From Nostoc sp. S4 (GTDB lineage Bacteria; Cyanobacteriota; Cyanobacteriia; Cyanobacteriales; Nostocaceae): DNA of 64,000 bases. Below the pieces are notes generated by a model that saw only the letters and a list, made by a program, of their open reading frames with translations, had not been told where the DNA came from and made no database searches. Below, one piece after another: positions 39,273 through 48,711 of the stretch. The stretch lies in assembly GCA_029379225.1 (NCBI GenBank), contig JAQYWR010000028.1, positions 39,414 through 103,413 on the forward strand. Reading direction: 5' to 3'. Position 1 is the first letter of the stretch. Each line of letters opens with the position of its first letter. Position numbers and translations under genes: made by a program.

Positions 39273-39521
39273 TTAAGTAGGTTTAACGTTGAGGATTTCT
39301 GTGACTTTCCAGCGTTTGGTTTTACTCAAAGGTCTAGTTTCTTGAATCCGGACGCGATCGCCCACTTTGCACTGATTTTCTTCGTCGTGAACTTTATAGC
39401 GCTGGGTATTGACTACAATCTTGCCGTACTTGGGATGAGGAGCGCGGTTTTCTACGGCAACTACTACCGTTTTTTGCATTTTGTCGCTCACTACCAAGCC
39501 AACTCGTTCTTTAACTGCCAT
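39273..39521 (-). CDS. rpsQ: 30S ribosomal protein uS17
   Basis: Product of 82 residues with [39 protein letters not shown] and [15 protein letters not shown]. This OB-fold protein assembles early on 16S rRNA. It is six bases after rpmC and part of the dense rplP-rpmC-rpsQ-rplN block. Confidence 0.97.
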   Translation of the reverse strand: MAVKERVGLVVSDKMQKTVVVAVENRAPHPKYGKIVVNTQRYKVHDEENQCKVGDRVRIQETRPLSKTKRWKVTEILNVKPT

Positions 39522-39527
39522 AATCTC

Positions 39528-39755
39528 CTACTTTTCTGGTTGTGGCGGTTGATTTGCTGCCCGTTTGCGTTCTCCCTCGACCGTCAGCAATTGGGATAAG
39601 CGGTGTTTAGCGTGGCGGAACTGGTGGGGCTTGTCTAGCTGTCTTGTGGCTTTTTGCAAGCGCAACTGAAATAGTTGTCTTTTAACAGCAAGAATTTCCT
39701 CAGAAAGTCGATCGTCACTTAATTCTCTTGCTTCTGAAATTTTGGGAAGAGGCAT
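39528..39755 (-). CDS. rpmC: 50S ribosomal protein uL29
   Basis: Product of 75 residues, helical hairpin. LPKISEARELSDDRLSEEIL and LFQLRLQKATRQLDKPHQFR match the family. It lies at the polypeptide exit near L23. It starts three bases after rplP. Confidence 0.96.
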   Translation of the reverse strand: MPLPKISEARELSDDRLSEEILAVKRQLFQLRLQKATRQLDKPHQFRHAKHRLSQLLTVEGERKRAANQPPQPEK

Positions 39756-39758
39756 AAG

Positions 39759-40184
39759 CTACTCCTGCTCCTGTGGTTGAGAGCGCACAATAAATTTAGT
39801 TTTTATTGGCAGTTTATATGCAGCCAAACGCATAGCTTCACGGGCGATTTCTTCAGAAACCCCAGCGATTTCAAACATAATTCGCCCTGGCTTGACTACA
39901 GCTACCCAAAACTCCGGCGAACCTTTACCAGAACCCATCCGGGTTTCAGCAGGACGCATGGTTACAGGTTTATCAGGGAAAATCCGAATCCAGATTTGTC
40001 CGCCCCGGCGAATATAACGAGTCATTGCTCGCCGAGAAGCTTCTATTTGCCGGGAGGTAATCCAAGCAGGTTCTTGAGCTTGGAGTGCAAAATCACCGAA
40101 GTTAAGGGTACTGCCACGGGTGGCTAATCCTTCCATCCGTCCGCGCTGTTGTTTGCGGAATTTAGTTCTTCTAGGACTTAGCAT
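39759..40184 (-). CDS. rplP: 50S ribosomal protein uL16
   Basis: Product of 141 residues. It begins [20 protein letters not shown] and contains [31 protein letters not shown] and [19 protein letters not shown]. It is near the A-site tRNA elbow in the 50S. It is followed immediately by rpmC; an 80-base heptamer spacer precedes it. Confidence 0.97.
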   Translation of the reverse strand: MLSPRRTKFRKQQRGRMEGLATRGSTLNFGDFALQAQEPAWITSRQIEASRRAMTRYIRRGGQIWIRIFPDKPVTMRPAETRMGSGKGSPEFWVAVVKPGRIMFEIAGVSEEIAREAMRLAAYKLPIKTKFIVRSQPQEQE

Positions 40185-40185
40185 G

Positions 40186-40262
40186 GTTTGTCACTTGTCA
40201 TTTGTCATTTGTCATTGGTCATTTGTCATTTGCCATTTACTAATGATTAATGACTAATGACG
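40186..40262. repeat. Heptamer array, rpsC-rplP spacer
   Basis: The whole 80-base spacer is degenerate heptamers: CACTTGTCATTTGTCATTTG-type on the left and ACTAATGATTAATGACTAAT-type on the right. Confidence 0.85.
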
Positions 40263-40264
40263 AT

Positions 40265-41050
40265 TTATCCTTCATTTGAGCGGTCTTCAAATTGTTGACG
40301 ACGGCGTTGTTGTTGACGGCGACGTGGTTCGCGTTCGCGTTCGCCACGGTCGCCGCGATCGCGTTCCCGAGCTGCGGGTGGTGGTGCAGTTTCTTCCTGT
40401 CCGGGGATAATTTCTCCCTTAAACACCCATACTTTGATGCCTAAAATGCCGTAAATAGTTTTTGCCGTGCAATAAGAGTAGTCAATGTCAGCCCGTAAGG
40501 TATGTAAAGGTACTCTACCTTCACGAGTCCACTCTGTGCGGGCAATTTCTGCACCATTGAGGCGACCGCTGACTTGAATTTTAATACCTTGGACACCAGC
40601 ACGTTGGGCACGCTGAATTGCTTGTCGCACCACCCGCCGAAAGGAAACACGGCGTTCCAATTGTTGAGCAATATATTCAGCAATTAGGTAGGCATCAGCA
40701 TCAACTCGTTGTACTTCAACTACGTTAATCCGAATTTGGCGATTACTACCCAATAGTGCTTGGAGTCCAGTACGCAAGGATTCGATCCCTTGTCCACCAC
40801 GACCCACTACTACACCTGGTCTAGCTGTGCGTACTTCTAAGTCGATTTGGTCGGCTTTGCGCTCAATCCGCACTTCGGAAATTCCGGCATTGTTTTGAGC
40901 GAGTCTACCGAGCTTTTGTTCTATATATGTACGGAGTTTGTGGTCTTCTTGTAAAAGTTCTGGATAGCGTTCCGGAACGGCAAACCAACGGGATTGATGT
41001 TCTTGTGTAATACCCAGGCGAAAACCAACTGGATGAATTTTCTGTCCCAC
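40265..41050 (-). CDS. rpsC: 30S ribosomal protein uS3
   Basis: Product of 261 residues. [20 protein letters not shown], the KH domain around [20 protein letters not shown], and the C-terminal domain with [13 protein letters not shown] are diagnostic. The C-terminal tail (from about 228) is a low-complexity Arg/Gln/Glu/Asp-rich extension; its length varies between cyanobacteria. It is 33 bases after rplV. Confidence 0.97.
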   Translation of the reverse strand: MGQKIHPVGFRLGITQEHQSRWFAVPERYPELLQEDHKLRTYIEQKLGRLAQNNAGISEVRIERKADQIDLEVRTARPGVVVGRGGQGIESLRTGLQALLGSNRQIRINVVEVQRVDADAYLIAEYIAQQLERRVSFRRVVRQAIQRAQRAGVQGIKIQVSGRLNGAEIARTEWTREGRVPLHTLRADIDYSYCTAKTIYGILGIKVWVFKGEIIPGQEETAPPPAARERDRGDRGEREREPRRRQQQRRRQQFEDRSNEG

Positions 41051-41083
41051 GAATGCTTCCTCTAAAATTTCTGACTAATATCG

Positions 41084-41440
41084 TTATTTTTCTGGGGCGG
41101 CTGCAACGGCGACAGTTATATGACACGTTGGCTTGCGAATTTGGTAAGCTCGACCTTGCGCCCTTGGTTGGAATCGTTTCAGGACTGGCCCTTGATCGGC
41201 ATAAGCCTGAGTAATTACTAGTTGAGTTCGATCTAAACCAGCGTTGTGTTCGGCGTTAGCAGCAGCGCTTCTAAGAACCTTCAATATCGGTTCTGTGGCG
41301 CGATAGGGCATGAATTCCAAGATGATTAACGCTTCTCGATAGGATCGCCCCCGGATTTGATCGAGTACGCGACGCACTTTCAAAGGAGAAATGCGTATAA
41401 AACGGGCGATCGCTTTGACTTCAGTAGTATCAGTAGCCAT
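41084..41440 (-). CDS. rplV: 50S ribosomal protein uL22
   Basis: Product of 118 residues from ATG 41440 ([20 protein letters not shown]), preceded by [26 protein letters not shown] and the loop [20 protein letters not shown], which lines the exit tunnel, are visible. The frame runs 14 codons further upstream into heptamer repeats, which is not a credible N-terminus. Confidence 0.96.
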   Translation of the reverse strand: MATDTTEVKAIARFIRISPLKVRRVLDQIRGRSYREALIILEFMPYRATEPILKVLRSAAANAEHNAGLDRTQLVITQAYADQGPVLKRFQPRAQGRAYQIRKPTCHITVAVAAAPEK

Positions 41441-41449
41441 AATTTTCTC

Positions 41450-41566
41450 CATTTTTGTCATTTGTCTTCTGTCACTTGTCATTTGTCCTTTGTCCTTTCT
41501 TAAGAACTAATGACTAATGACTCTTGTACAGACGCGATTAATCGCGTCTCTACTAATGACTAATGA
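41450..41566. repeat. Heptamers and 28-bp palindrome copy, rpsS-rplV spacer
   Basis: TTTGTCA/TTTGTCC heptamers (41456-41500), AATGACTAATGACT, then a copy of the 28-bp palindrome at 41526-41553 with one mismatch in the right arm (GTCTCTAC), then further AATGACT heptamers up to the rpsS stop. Confidence 0.9.
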
Positions 41567-41845
41567 CTACCTACCTGATTTTTTGTCACTTTTTCCATGA
41601 CCCCTGTAGGTGCGTGTTGGAGCAAATTCACCCAACTTGTGTCCTACCATTTGTTCATTTACAAATACTGGAACGTGTTGGCGTCCGTTATGAACAGCTA
41701 TAGTATGACCAACCATTACAGGTAAAATTGTTGAAGCTCGTGACCAAGTTTTAACAACTTCTTTTCTATTATTGTCGTTGAGCTTTTCAATTTTATTAAG
41801 GAGATGATCCGCAACAAAAGGACCTTTTTTTAGAGAACGACCCAT
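41567..41845 (-). CDS. rpsS: 30S ribosomal protein uS19
   Basis: Product of 92 residues with [40 protein letters not shown] and the C-terminal [19 protein letters not shown]. It pairs with S13 in the 30S head. It lies between rplB and rplV. Confidence 0.97.
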   Translation of the reverse strand: MGRSLKKGPFVADHLLNKIEKLNDNNRKEVVKTWSRASTILPVMVGHTIAVHNGRQHVPVFVNEQMVGHKLGEFAPTRTYRGHGKSDKKSGR

Positions 41846-41951
41846 AGTTCAATTTTTGATTTTAGATTTATGAATTAGAACTTAGGAATTAAAATTTAGG
41901 AGTGAGGAGTTAAATTTTTCTCTCAACTCATAACTCTTAACTCCTAACTCT

Positions 41952-42815
41952 TTAAGATTCACGACCACCACGACCGCGTTTAGAAGACTTACGACGACGA
42001 CGCACGATATATTTACTGCTGAGTTTCTTAGGATTGCGTGTCTTAGCACCCAAAGTAGGTTTACCCCAAGGTGTTACAGGCCCAGATCTACCGATAGGTG
42101 CCCTACCTTCACCACCGCCGTGTGGGTGATCCACTGGGTTCATGACGCTACCTCTGACCTTAGGACGGCGACCTTTCCAGCGATTTCGCCCTGCTTTACC
42201 TGCACTTAGGTTTCTCGCGTCGGTGTTGCCTACTTGACCGATGGTGGCATAGCACTCTCGCCGAATCAACCGGACTTCTCCTGAAGGTAACTTGAGAGTT
42301 ACATAATTACCTTCTTTTGCTACTACTTGGGCGCTAGCACCAGCCGCACGCACAATTTGACCGCCTTTGTTTGGAGTCAGTTCTACATTGTGAACGCTAG
42401 TACCTAAGGGAATATTCGATAGCGGTAGGGCATTACCATCTTCAAAAGGAGCTTCAGGCCCAGCAATAATTGTTGTCCCAACTTTCAAGCCGTTCGGTTG
42501 AAGGATATAGCGTTTTTCTCCATCTTCGTAATGCAATAGAGCAATCCGGGCATTACGGTTAGGATCGTATTCAATTGCTACGACTTGGGCAGGAATATTA
42601 CGTTTATCTCTTTTAAAATCAATAATTCGATAAAGCCGTTTGTGTCCGCCACCCCGGCGACGACTAGTAATCCGCCCTTGATTGTTCCGACCTTTGGGGC
42701 GGTGTACGAATTTAGTGAGAGATTTTTCTGGCTCAGTTTTAGTGATTTCTGAAAAGTCAGAAATCGTAACTTGGCGAGTGCTGGGGGTATAAGGGCGATA
42801 AGAACGAGTACCCAT
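41952..42815 (-). CDS. rplB: 50S ribosomal protein uL2
   Basis: Product of 287 residues. [25 protein letters not shown]-type RNA-binding core [17 protein letters not shown], and the highly conserved [20 protein letters not shown] near the peptidyl-transferase centre are present. It is among the most conserved 50S proteins. It is 103 bases after rplW. Confidence 0.97.
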   Translation of the reverse strand: MGTRSYRPYTPSTRQVTISDFSEITKTEPEKSLTKFVHRPKGRNNQGRITSRRRGGGHKRLYRIIDFKRDKRNIPAQVVAIEYDPNRNARIALLHYEDGEKRYILQPNGLKVGTTIIAGPEAPFEDGNALPLSNIPLGTSVHNVELTPNKGGQIVRAAGASAQVVAKEGNYVTLKLPSGEVRLIRRECYATIGQVGNTDARNLSAGKAGRNRWKGRRPKVRGSVMNPVDHPHGGGEGRAPIGRSGPVTPWGKPTLGAKTRNPKKLSSKYIVRRRRKSSKRGRGGRES

Positions 42816-42918
42816 ATTTTTTGAGTGCTGAGTGCTGTTAGCTTTCTTAGGGGCGTTGAGCCAGTGCTGAGTTTTGAGTATGGTAATCCTAACTCATAAC
42901 TCCTAGCTCCTAACTTTT

Positions 42919-43233
42919 TTAGACATCTGGGAATAGAACTTGTCTAATCTTGTCTACATCCCCAGGTGCGACAGTAACAATGGCTCGCTTATATAGGGGC
43001 TTATAACCAACAAATTTGCCAACACGCCGTTTTTTACGTGGTGGTACTGCGGTATTGACTTTTACAACCTTAACTTGAAATAAGTCTTCGATCGCAGCCT
43101 TAATTTCTGGCTTAGACGCTTTTGGAGTTACTTCAAAGGTGTATTTATTCTGCTCCATTAAGATTGTCGCTTTCTCGGTAACAATTGGGCGACGCACTAA
43201 ATCTGCAAGGTCACGGGGGTCAAAGCTAGGCAC
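42919..43233 (-). CDS. rplW: 50S ribosomal protein uL23
   Basis: Product of 104 residues. [40 protein letters not shown] and [20 protein letters not shown] are family-typical. L23 lies at the tunnel exit and docks trigger factor and SRP. Its start overlaps the rplD end by eight bases. Confidence 0.97.
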   Translation of the reverse strand: MPSFDPRDLADLVRRPIVTEKATILMEQNKYTFEVTPKASKPEIKAAIEDLFQVKVVKVNTAVPPRKKRRVGKFVGYKPLYKRAIVTVAPGDVDKIRQVLFPDV

Positions 43234-43858
43234 TGTAGACCTCCTGAATTTTTTCTAGAGCTGATGTTGTAAGCACAATCTTGTCAGCGTGCAGTAAATC
43301 GTAAACATTTAACTGGTCAGCTGCAATTACCTTTAAATTTTCGATGTTGCGGGCAGACAAATAAACGTTTTCTGGAAATTCTGACAATATTAATAATGTC
43401 TTATTTTCTGGTGCTGCGCCCCAACGAGCCAATGCTGCTACTAAATCTTTAGTTTTTGGACGTGATAGCTGTTCGCCAAATTCTTCGACCACAATCAAAT
43501 CGTCAACGCGACCGACAAATGCTGTTCGCAGTGCTAAACGCCGCTCTTTGCGGTTCATTTTCAGGTTGAAGTCTCTGGGCTTTGGTCCAAAGATTACACC
43601 ACCACCACGCCATAGTGGTGAACGAATCGACCCAGCACGAGCGCGACCAGTACCTTTTTGTCGCCAAGGTTTGCGTCCGCCACCTCTAACTTCGGAACGA
43701 GTTTTTGTACTGGCAGTTCCTTGACGGGCGTTGGTCATTTGCCGTACTAAAGCACGGTGTACAATATGAGACGCCGTTTGCTCTTTAGCAACTCGCAACT
43801 CAAAGCTCGTCTGGGCGACTTCTTCTCCTTGCCAATTTTTAACTACACTTTCAACCAT
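43226..43858 (-). CDS. rplD: 50S ribosomal protein uL4
   Basis: Product of 210 residues from ATG 43858. It contains [40 protein letters not shown] and [15 protein letters not shown], the tunnel-loop region. The frame continues 29 codons upstream through heptamer repeats, producing repetitive TNDKGQ-type peptide that is not part of the protein. AAAGGA about 12 bases upstream lies in a TTTGTCC heptamer. In E. coli, L4 autoregulates this operon; that is not known here. Confidence 0.95.
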   Translation of the reverse strand: MVESVVKNWQGEEVAQTSFELRVAKEQTASHIVHRALVRQMTNARQGTASTKTRSEVRGGGRKPWRQKGTGRARAGSIRSPLWRGGGVIFGPKPRDFNLKMNRKERRLALRTAFVGRVDDLIVVEEFGEQLSRPKTKDLVAALARWGAAPENKTLLILSEFPENVYLSARNIENLKVIAADQLNVYDLLHADKIVLTTSALEKIQEVYSA

Positions 43859-43861
43859 GTT

Positions 43862-43995
43862 TGTTATTTGTCCTTTGTCATTTGTCTTTTGCCATTTGTC
43901 TTTTGCCATTTGTCCTGTGTCATTTGTCCTTTGTCCTTTAACCAATTGACTAATGACTAATGACTAATGATCGATGACTAATGACTCATGACTTT
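43862..43995. repeat. Longest heptamer array, rplC-rplD spacer
   Basis: About a dozen TTTGTC(C/A/T) or TTTGCCA heptamers (43862-43940) are followed by AATGACTAATGACTAATGAC-type heptamers (43949-43993). It fills nearly the whole 153-base spacer. Confidence 0.9.
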
Positions 43996-44011
43996 TGAGT
44001 GATGACTTTGA

Positions 44012-44644
44012 CTAGCCAACTTGCTTTGCAGGTACAACACTTACTAGAGCGCCTGGTTTGCCAGGAATGGCTCCTTTAATTAGCAGTAAGTTACGTTCTG
44101 CGTCTACTCGCACCACTGTTAGCTTGCGGATTGTGACGCGGCTACCGCCTAAACGTCCTGCCATCCGCTTACCTGGATAGACACGACCGGGTGTAGTACC
44201 AGCACCAATAGAACCAGGCGCTCTATGGTTTTTAGAACCGTGTGACATCGGCCCCCGACCAAAGTTGTTACGCTTTTGGTTACCCGCGAAGCCGCGACCG
44301 ATACTTGTACCAATTACATCTACAATTTGACCTGCACTAAAAATATCTGCTTTAATCTCTTGACCTAAAGCATAATCACTAGAGCTATCGGTGTGATACT
44401 CATTTAAATGACGCAATGCTGGGGCAGATGATTTAGCTAAGTGACCCAACAGTGGTTTGTTCAGTGCCTTTGGTTTGACTTCGCCATAACCAACTTGAAT
44501 GGCGGCGTAACCATCGGTTTGTTTTGTTTTAACTTGTGTAACAGTGCATGGCCCTGCTTGAATAACGGTGACAGGAATGGCTACTCCTGCCTCGTCAAAT
44601 ACTTGGGTCATGCCCAGCTTGGTGCCGAGAATACCTACAGACAC
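44012..44644 (-). CDS. rplC: 50S ribosomal protein uL3
   Basis: Product of 210 residues, first gene of the cluster here. It starts at GTG 44644 with AAAGGAG upstream, giving [19 protein letters not shown]. The central loop [20 protein letters not shown] and [18 protein letters not shown] are typical. rpsJ is not upstream, as expected in cyanobacteria, where it lies with tuf. A leader of several hundred bases with stem-loops precedes it. Confidence 0.96.
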   Translation of the reverse strand: MSVGILGTKLGMTQVFDEAGVAIPVTVIQAGPCTVTQVKTKQTDGYAAIQVGYGEVKPKALNKPLLGHLAKSSAPALRHLNEYHTDSSSDYALGQEIKADIFSAGQIVDVIGTSIGRGFAGNQKRNNFGRGPMSHGSKNHRAPGSIGAGTTPGRVYPGKRMAGRLGGSRVTIRKLTVVRVDAERNLLLIKGAIPGKPGALVSVVPAKQVG

Positions 44645-45529
44645 AGTAACTGGTTCTCCTTTCTACTTGCTGACCTTGGAATCCGACTCTAGAGGACACG
44701 CTTTGTACGCGTCAGTTTAGGCTACGGTCTGGGAAATTTGGAATGGCTTTAACCCCTCCAAATATTTTGGGACACAACAAACCGTGTCCGTACTGCTTGG
44801 TGAATCTGTTTAGTTTCACTTACGAGATTACCAAAACAGCCACAAGTCTCTTCCCTTTGGGAAGGAGTAACTTTTGGAATCAATGCAAGGCGCTACAGTT
44901 TTGAACTGTGTGCAGCAATGCTTTCGTCCAAGCAATTGCTGTGGCACTTTTCGCAGGCAGCGTTGCCGCTGGGTTTTCGATTTGTATCTGCCCGGACGGC
45001 TTGCCTGAGGTTGACGACTGCCTTGTTGCAGTTGGACTTAGGCGGCTTTTACCACCCAGTATCCATTAACTAAGCCAGCATTGCTGCTCAGTTTTTAGTT
45101 TTCCAAACACCTTAAACAATAGTTTAAGATTTTGCCCTTTTTCAGAGGCGTACGAGTCAACTTAGTCTGAAGCTGAGGATTAGCTTAGCTTATTCCTTCA
45201 TAGGCTTCAATGTTAACCTGAAGCTTTCTTAGTTTACCAGCCTATGAACAATCTAAGTTAAGTTATCACCTTTAAATTGACTAATCAGCCGTTGATGCTA
45301 ACACTATTTCAGAATGACATAAGTTCGGCAAGCTAATTTGCGCGTTTGGTCACAATCTAATAATATAAATCATTTATATATTATTGTCTAGTAATTTTTT
45401 TGGGAAGATGAAACAGATAAGCTCAACCATCAACAGTCAACACTCTTTAATGAATGCCCAAAAAAATGCTTTATCTAGCAATTCACGGTAAATAATAGAG
45501 ATATCTAAGGTGGGATAAGACAAAAATCT
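44645..45529. promoter_or_regulatory. Divergent ndhN / ribosomal cluster control region and long leader
   Basis: 885 bases separate rplC from ndhN. No open frame is credible. On the rplC side several stems are visible: a perfect CTTAAAC/GTTTAAG pair at 45113-45130, a nested stem TTCATAGGCT/AGCCTATGAA at 45197-45248 with an inner GCTTCA/TGAAGC, and ACAGTT/AACTGT near 44897-44912. The 44650-45060 part is GC-richer than the flanks. This is consistent with a long structured 5' leader for the cluster. Promoter positions were not resolved. Confidence 0.5.
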
Positions 45530-46006
45530 ATGGCACTAATTACCACTGGCAACGCTTTAATCCGGGATCTGGAAAAATTTGGCGCTCTTGGAGTGTATGT
45601 ACCTCTGGAAGGAGGTTATGAAGGTCGCTATCAGCGCCGACTACGTGCAGCTGGCTATACCACGCTGCACATTACTGCTAGAGGACTGGGCGACGTAGCT
45701 GCGTATCTCACAAGAATTCATGGAGTTAGACCTCCTCATCTGGGCAAAAAAAGTACTGGTAACGGTGCAGCGGTAGGTTATGTATACTATGCGCCACCAC
45801 TTATAAGTACTCACTTAGAACAGCTATCATCAAAGTCAAAAGGGCTGGTGTTGTGGATTATTGAAGGGAATATTCTTTCCGATCAGGAAATTGAATATTT
45901 AGCGAACTTGCCTAAGCTAGAACCACGAGTGAGAGTAGTCATCGAGAGGGGTGGCGATCGCGCTTTCCGTTGGACTTCTCTAGACAAAACTCTGTTAGCT
46001 AGTTAG
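45530..46006 (+). CDS. ndhN: NAD(P)H-quinone oxidoreductase subunit N
   Basis: Subunit N of the cyanobacterial NDH-1 complex, used in respiration and cyclic electron flow. The 158-residue product reads MALITTGNALIRDLEKFGAL, VYVPLEGGYEGRYQRRLRAA, then ARGLGDVAAYLTRIHGVRPP, all typical of NdhN. It contains no membrane helix and belongs to the peripheral oxygenic-photosynthesis-specific part. It is divergent from the ribosomal cluster; heptamer repeats follow the stop. Confidence 0.95.
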   Translation: MALITTGNALIRDLEKFGALGVYVPLEGGYEGRYQRRLRAAGYTTLHITARGLGDVAAYLTRIHGVRPPHLGKKSTGNGAAVGYVYYAPPLISTHLEQLSSKSKGLVLWIIEGNILSDQEIEYLANLPKLEPRVRVVIERGGDRAFRWTSLDKTLLAS

Positions 46007-46083
46007 TCCTTTGTCATTTGTCCTTGGTCATTTGTCCCTAGTCATTTGTCTTTTACTAATGACTAATGACTAATGACTAATGA
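46003..46083. repeat. Heptamer array after ndhN
   Basis: TTTGTCA, TTTGTCC and similar units (46008-46050) face four AATGACT units (46057-46084). It lies between convergent ndhN and the acetyltransferase gene. Confidence 0.85.
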
Positions 46084-46550
46084 CTTAATTCAATTAACAT
46101 TTCGATAGTGCTGAACCGAAAACCACAGGATGCAAACAACCGCCGCGAAGCTTCGTTTGCATTTGCTGTATCTAGCCGAATTTGTTTGACGCCCATTTGA
46201 GAAAAGCTTTCAACAGTTTGCATTACCATTTGTCGCGCAATTCCCTTTTGCCGATATTCTGGCTCAACCCAAATATCATGGATAAAAGCAAATTCTTGTA
46301 AACGATAAATTGGGATTTCTTGCTCAATTGTCGCCACTAAAAACCCTACAAGTTGCCCTTGATTTTCGCATACCAAAAATACACTGCGCTGGTTATTTGC
46401 CAAACGCTTTAACCATTTTTCATAGCGCTGTTCTGGATGCGTTAGAAAACCATATTTGGCGTCATCCCAAGACTCATGCAAAGCACAAGTTTTGGCAACC
46501 ATTGGTAAAACTTCGGGTACGTCAGTTGTGGTAGCTTGGCGAATCAGCAT
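46077..46550 (-). CDS. GNAT family N-acetyltransferase
   Basis: Product of 157 residues starting MLIRQATTTDVPEVLPMVAK at ATG 46550. The GNAT acetyl-CoA motif A is DIWVEPEYRQKGIARQMVMQ, and RLDTANANEASRRLFASCGF is the motif B-like end. The substrate is unknown. An upstream extension of 28 codons would overlap the neighbouring permease gene and is AT-rich, so it is rejected. It may be cotranscribed with the ABC permease. Confidence 0.85.
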   Translation of the reverse strand: MLIRQATTTDVPEVLPMVAKTCALHESWDDAKYGFLTHPEQRYEKWLKRLANNQRSVFLVCENQGQLVGFLVATIEQEIPIYRLQEFAFIHDIWVEPEYRQKGIARQMVMQTVESFSQMGVKQIRLDTANANEASRRLFASCGFRFSTIEMLIELSH

Positions 46551-46602
46551 AATAGTTAGTATTTTCGATTTTAAATAGAAAATCTCCTTGGTGTATCTAA
46601 AT

Positions 46603-47430
46603 CTAATCTTGTTGGCGAGCAAATTTATAACCACCCCATAGAGAAAGAGCGATCGCCATTACTAACAAAATCGGTATGCTATACCAAGGAAACTCCGATA
46701 AGGGTAAATGAGCAGCTGCACGTAGTCCAATGCTGGCATAGGTTAGTGGCAACAGGTAAACTAGAACTTTCAGAGCTGCTGGTAATGTACCAGGGTCAAA
46801 GAAGGTGGCTCCTAAAAAAGACATAGGGATGATTATAAAGTTGTTGTAGAGTCCGACTGATTCGAGCGATCGCACACTCAACCCTACAATCACCCCCAAA
46901 CCAGCAAATACAGCACAATTGAGTACAAGTAAAAGTAGAAATAGCGGGTTGAGAAAATTCCAGTTTCCAGTCAATACTACCGCTACTAAAATTACGGAAC
47001 CGGATGTCATCAAGCCCCGAACTACTCCCGCCAACATTTTGCCGATATGTAATGCTAACGGATGTATGGGAGTTAACAACAATTCCTCAAAAGTTTTGCT
47101 AAATAATCTATCTCCACAAATAGAAAATGTCGTCCCACCAAAGCTTATCGTCATCGACGACAGCGCCACCATTCCAGGTAATATGAATTCCAAATAGCTA
47201 TTGTAGTTACCACTAATTGCTGAACCGGGTTTGATAGAACTACCCAAACCTAAGCCAAAAGCTAAAATATATATCAGTGGAGATATTAAACCTGATGCAG
47301 CAACTTGTACAACTCTTACACGTAAATCCAGCCAATCTCCCCAAAAAATAGTTAGACTATCAGCTAGGAGCATTTTCAATTGTGAAGTTTTGAACCTCTT
47401 GTCCGATAGTAGCGCTCTTTGAAATTTCAC
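46603..47430 (-). CDS. ABC-2 type transporter permease
   Basis: Membrane protein of 275 residues with about six helices. It opens with a cytoplasmic segment and IFWGDWLDLRVRVVQVAASG. The helices then carry the ABC-2 pattern LEFILPGMVALSSMTISFGG, FEELLLTPIHPLALHIGKML (coupling-helix region) and SFLGATFFDPGTLPAAL. The matching ATPase is not adjacent, so it must pair with a gene elsewhere. GTG 47430 and ATG 47373 are both possible starts; neither has a strong ribosome binding site. Confidence 0.8.
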   Translation of the reverse strand: MKFQRALLSDKRFKTSQLKMLLADSLTIFWGDWLDLRVRVVQVAASGLISPLIYILAFGLGLGSSIKPGSAISGNYNSYLEFILPGMVALSSMTISFGGTTFSICGDRLFSKTFEELLLTPIHPLALHIGKMLAGVVRGLMTSGSVILVAVVLTGNWNFLNPLFLLLLVLNCAVFAGLGVIVGLSVRSLESVGLYNNFIIIPMSFLGATFFDPGTLPAALKVLVYLLPLTYASIGLRAAAHLPLSEFPWYSIPILLVMAIALSLWGGYKFARQQD

Positions 47431-47916
47431 TTGTTTGTAATTACGTATTTAAATTGTATTCAAGCTTAATTTACATTGTTTGATACATTAATTACTAGGG
47501 GTAAAAATTTTTTCTTAAATCAAAAAAATGCAAAATGCATCTAAATTATGCATTTCGCTAGTTAATTGAAACGACATTATCTGTGAATCCTAAAAATGAA
47601 TAACTTGCTAATATCAGCGTTCAGCTAATAAATTTACTTAATCTGTAAATAATCAGAGAAAAATTATAAAGATAAATAATAAAATTTCTTATTTATAAAA
47701 TAGATTGCATTATTAGCTAATTGTTGCAGATGAAAATCTGAAGCAACTAAGGTTAAAATTAGATTGATACATCTAAATAATTTGCTATTTTCGTCATCTC
47801 ATAAGAATGCTGGATGAAAAGTTCCAGGCAATTATAGTCAAGACTAGGCATACTGAAAGAGGGAGAAAAGTTGAGACTACTCCCTACCCAATTGGCGTGA
47901 AGGTGATTAAGCAACA
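47431..47916. other. AT-rich spacer
   Basis: About 485 bases, strongly AT-rich, between divergent genes for the permease and the DUF3172 protein. It should hold both promoters, but no specific box could be assigned. No gene or long repeat seen. Confidence 0.5.
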
Positions 47917-48456
47917 ATGAGACGTAAATCTACTGCTAGACCGGCTAGCACTTCTAAACCCTCTACTTTCCTATCCCCGATGTTTAACCTCTTCACCATA
48001 GCGATTATGGGAGGGGTGTTGATTTTGGGGATTGGAATTGGCATTGCTTTTAGTTCTACAACCACCTTAGCTCCATCAAATGTGGCTTCTCGTGAATTTA
48101 TTGACACCAAAGCACCGAACCCTGAGATTTGTGTGCAGTATGGAGCCAGTGCTATGGTGATGGACGCTAGATTGTTCGTGACTCTCAACCCGTTCAATGT
48201 CTATGTTTCTCAGCCGAGTATGCGTCCTGGATGCGTGCTTCGACAAAATAACTGGGCACTTTTAGAACAACGTAAACTGGTGACATCCGAGCAGGTAAGA
48301 GACTGTAAGAATCGCTTGAACACGTTTGGCTTTACAGGCAACTTGGACAGTGACAAACCTGATATAAGATGCATATATCAGAATGAAGCTGCTCAAAACT
48401 TCTTCACAGCTCAACCAGGAGCAGTTGGAACACCCCAGGAAACGGACAGATTTTAG
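47917..48456 (+). CDS. DUF3172 domain protein
   Basis: Conserved cyanobacterial protein of 179 residues. A short basic, Ser/Thr-rich N-terminus precedes one membrane helix (about 26-46, IAIMGGVLILGIGIGIAFSS). The conserved extramembrane domain has PNPEICVQYGASAMVMDARL, VTLNPFNVYVSQPSMRPGCV and CKNRLNTFGFTGNLDSDKPD, with four cysteines. The function is unknown; the topology suggests anchoring with the domain on the lumenal or periplasmic side. Confidence 0.85.
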   Translation: MRRKSTARPASTSKPSTFLSPMFNLFTIAIMGGVLILGIGIGIAFSSTTTLAPSNVASREFIDTKAPNPEICVQYGASAMVMDARLFVTLNPFNVYVSQPSMRPGCVLRQNNWALLEQRKLVTSEQVRDCKNRLNTFGFTGNLDSDKPDIRCIYQNEAAQNFFTAQPGAVGTPQETDRF

Positions 48457-48711
48457 ATTGGGAATGGGGTATTAAGAGTATTGAGGGTTGACGATTGACT
48501 GTGAACAGAGGGATATTTTCTAGAAAGGAAGTTTTTTAAAAGCGTTCGGTAGGCAGCGCTACTATCCGCTACGAATGAAACATAACAAGTCAAATCCTCT
48601 TCTCTCCTGCCCTTTGCCTTATTTATTGAAAGTTTTTTGTTCCTCATCTCAAGCAGTCCCTTGCCTGCTTCATCTACCCGCTTATGCTTTGCACTCTCCA
48701 CTCCTGATTCT

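Noticed and set aside
43859..43945. N-terminal extension of rplD
   Set aside because: The extra 29 codons are translated heptamer repeats; the family start is [14 protein letters not shown] at 43858.
43862..43995. Tandem heptamers as a possible CRISPR array
   Set aside because: The repeat unit is seven bases, degenerate and without spacers; no cas genes are nearby.
44645..45060. Possible short coding region on the minus strand upstream of rplC
   Set aside because: A stretch of about 60 open codons exists but has no usable start or ribosome binding site and resembles no known protein; structured leader RNA is preferred.
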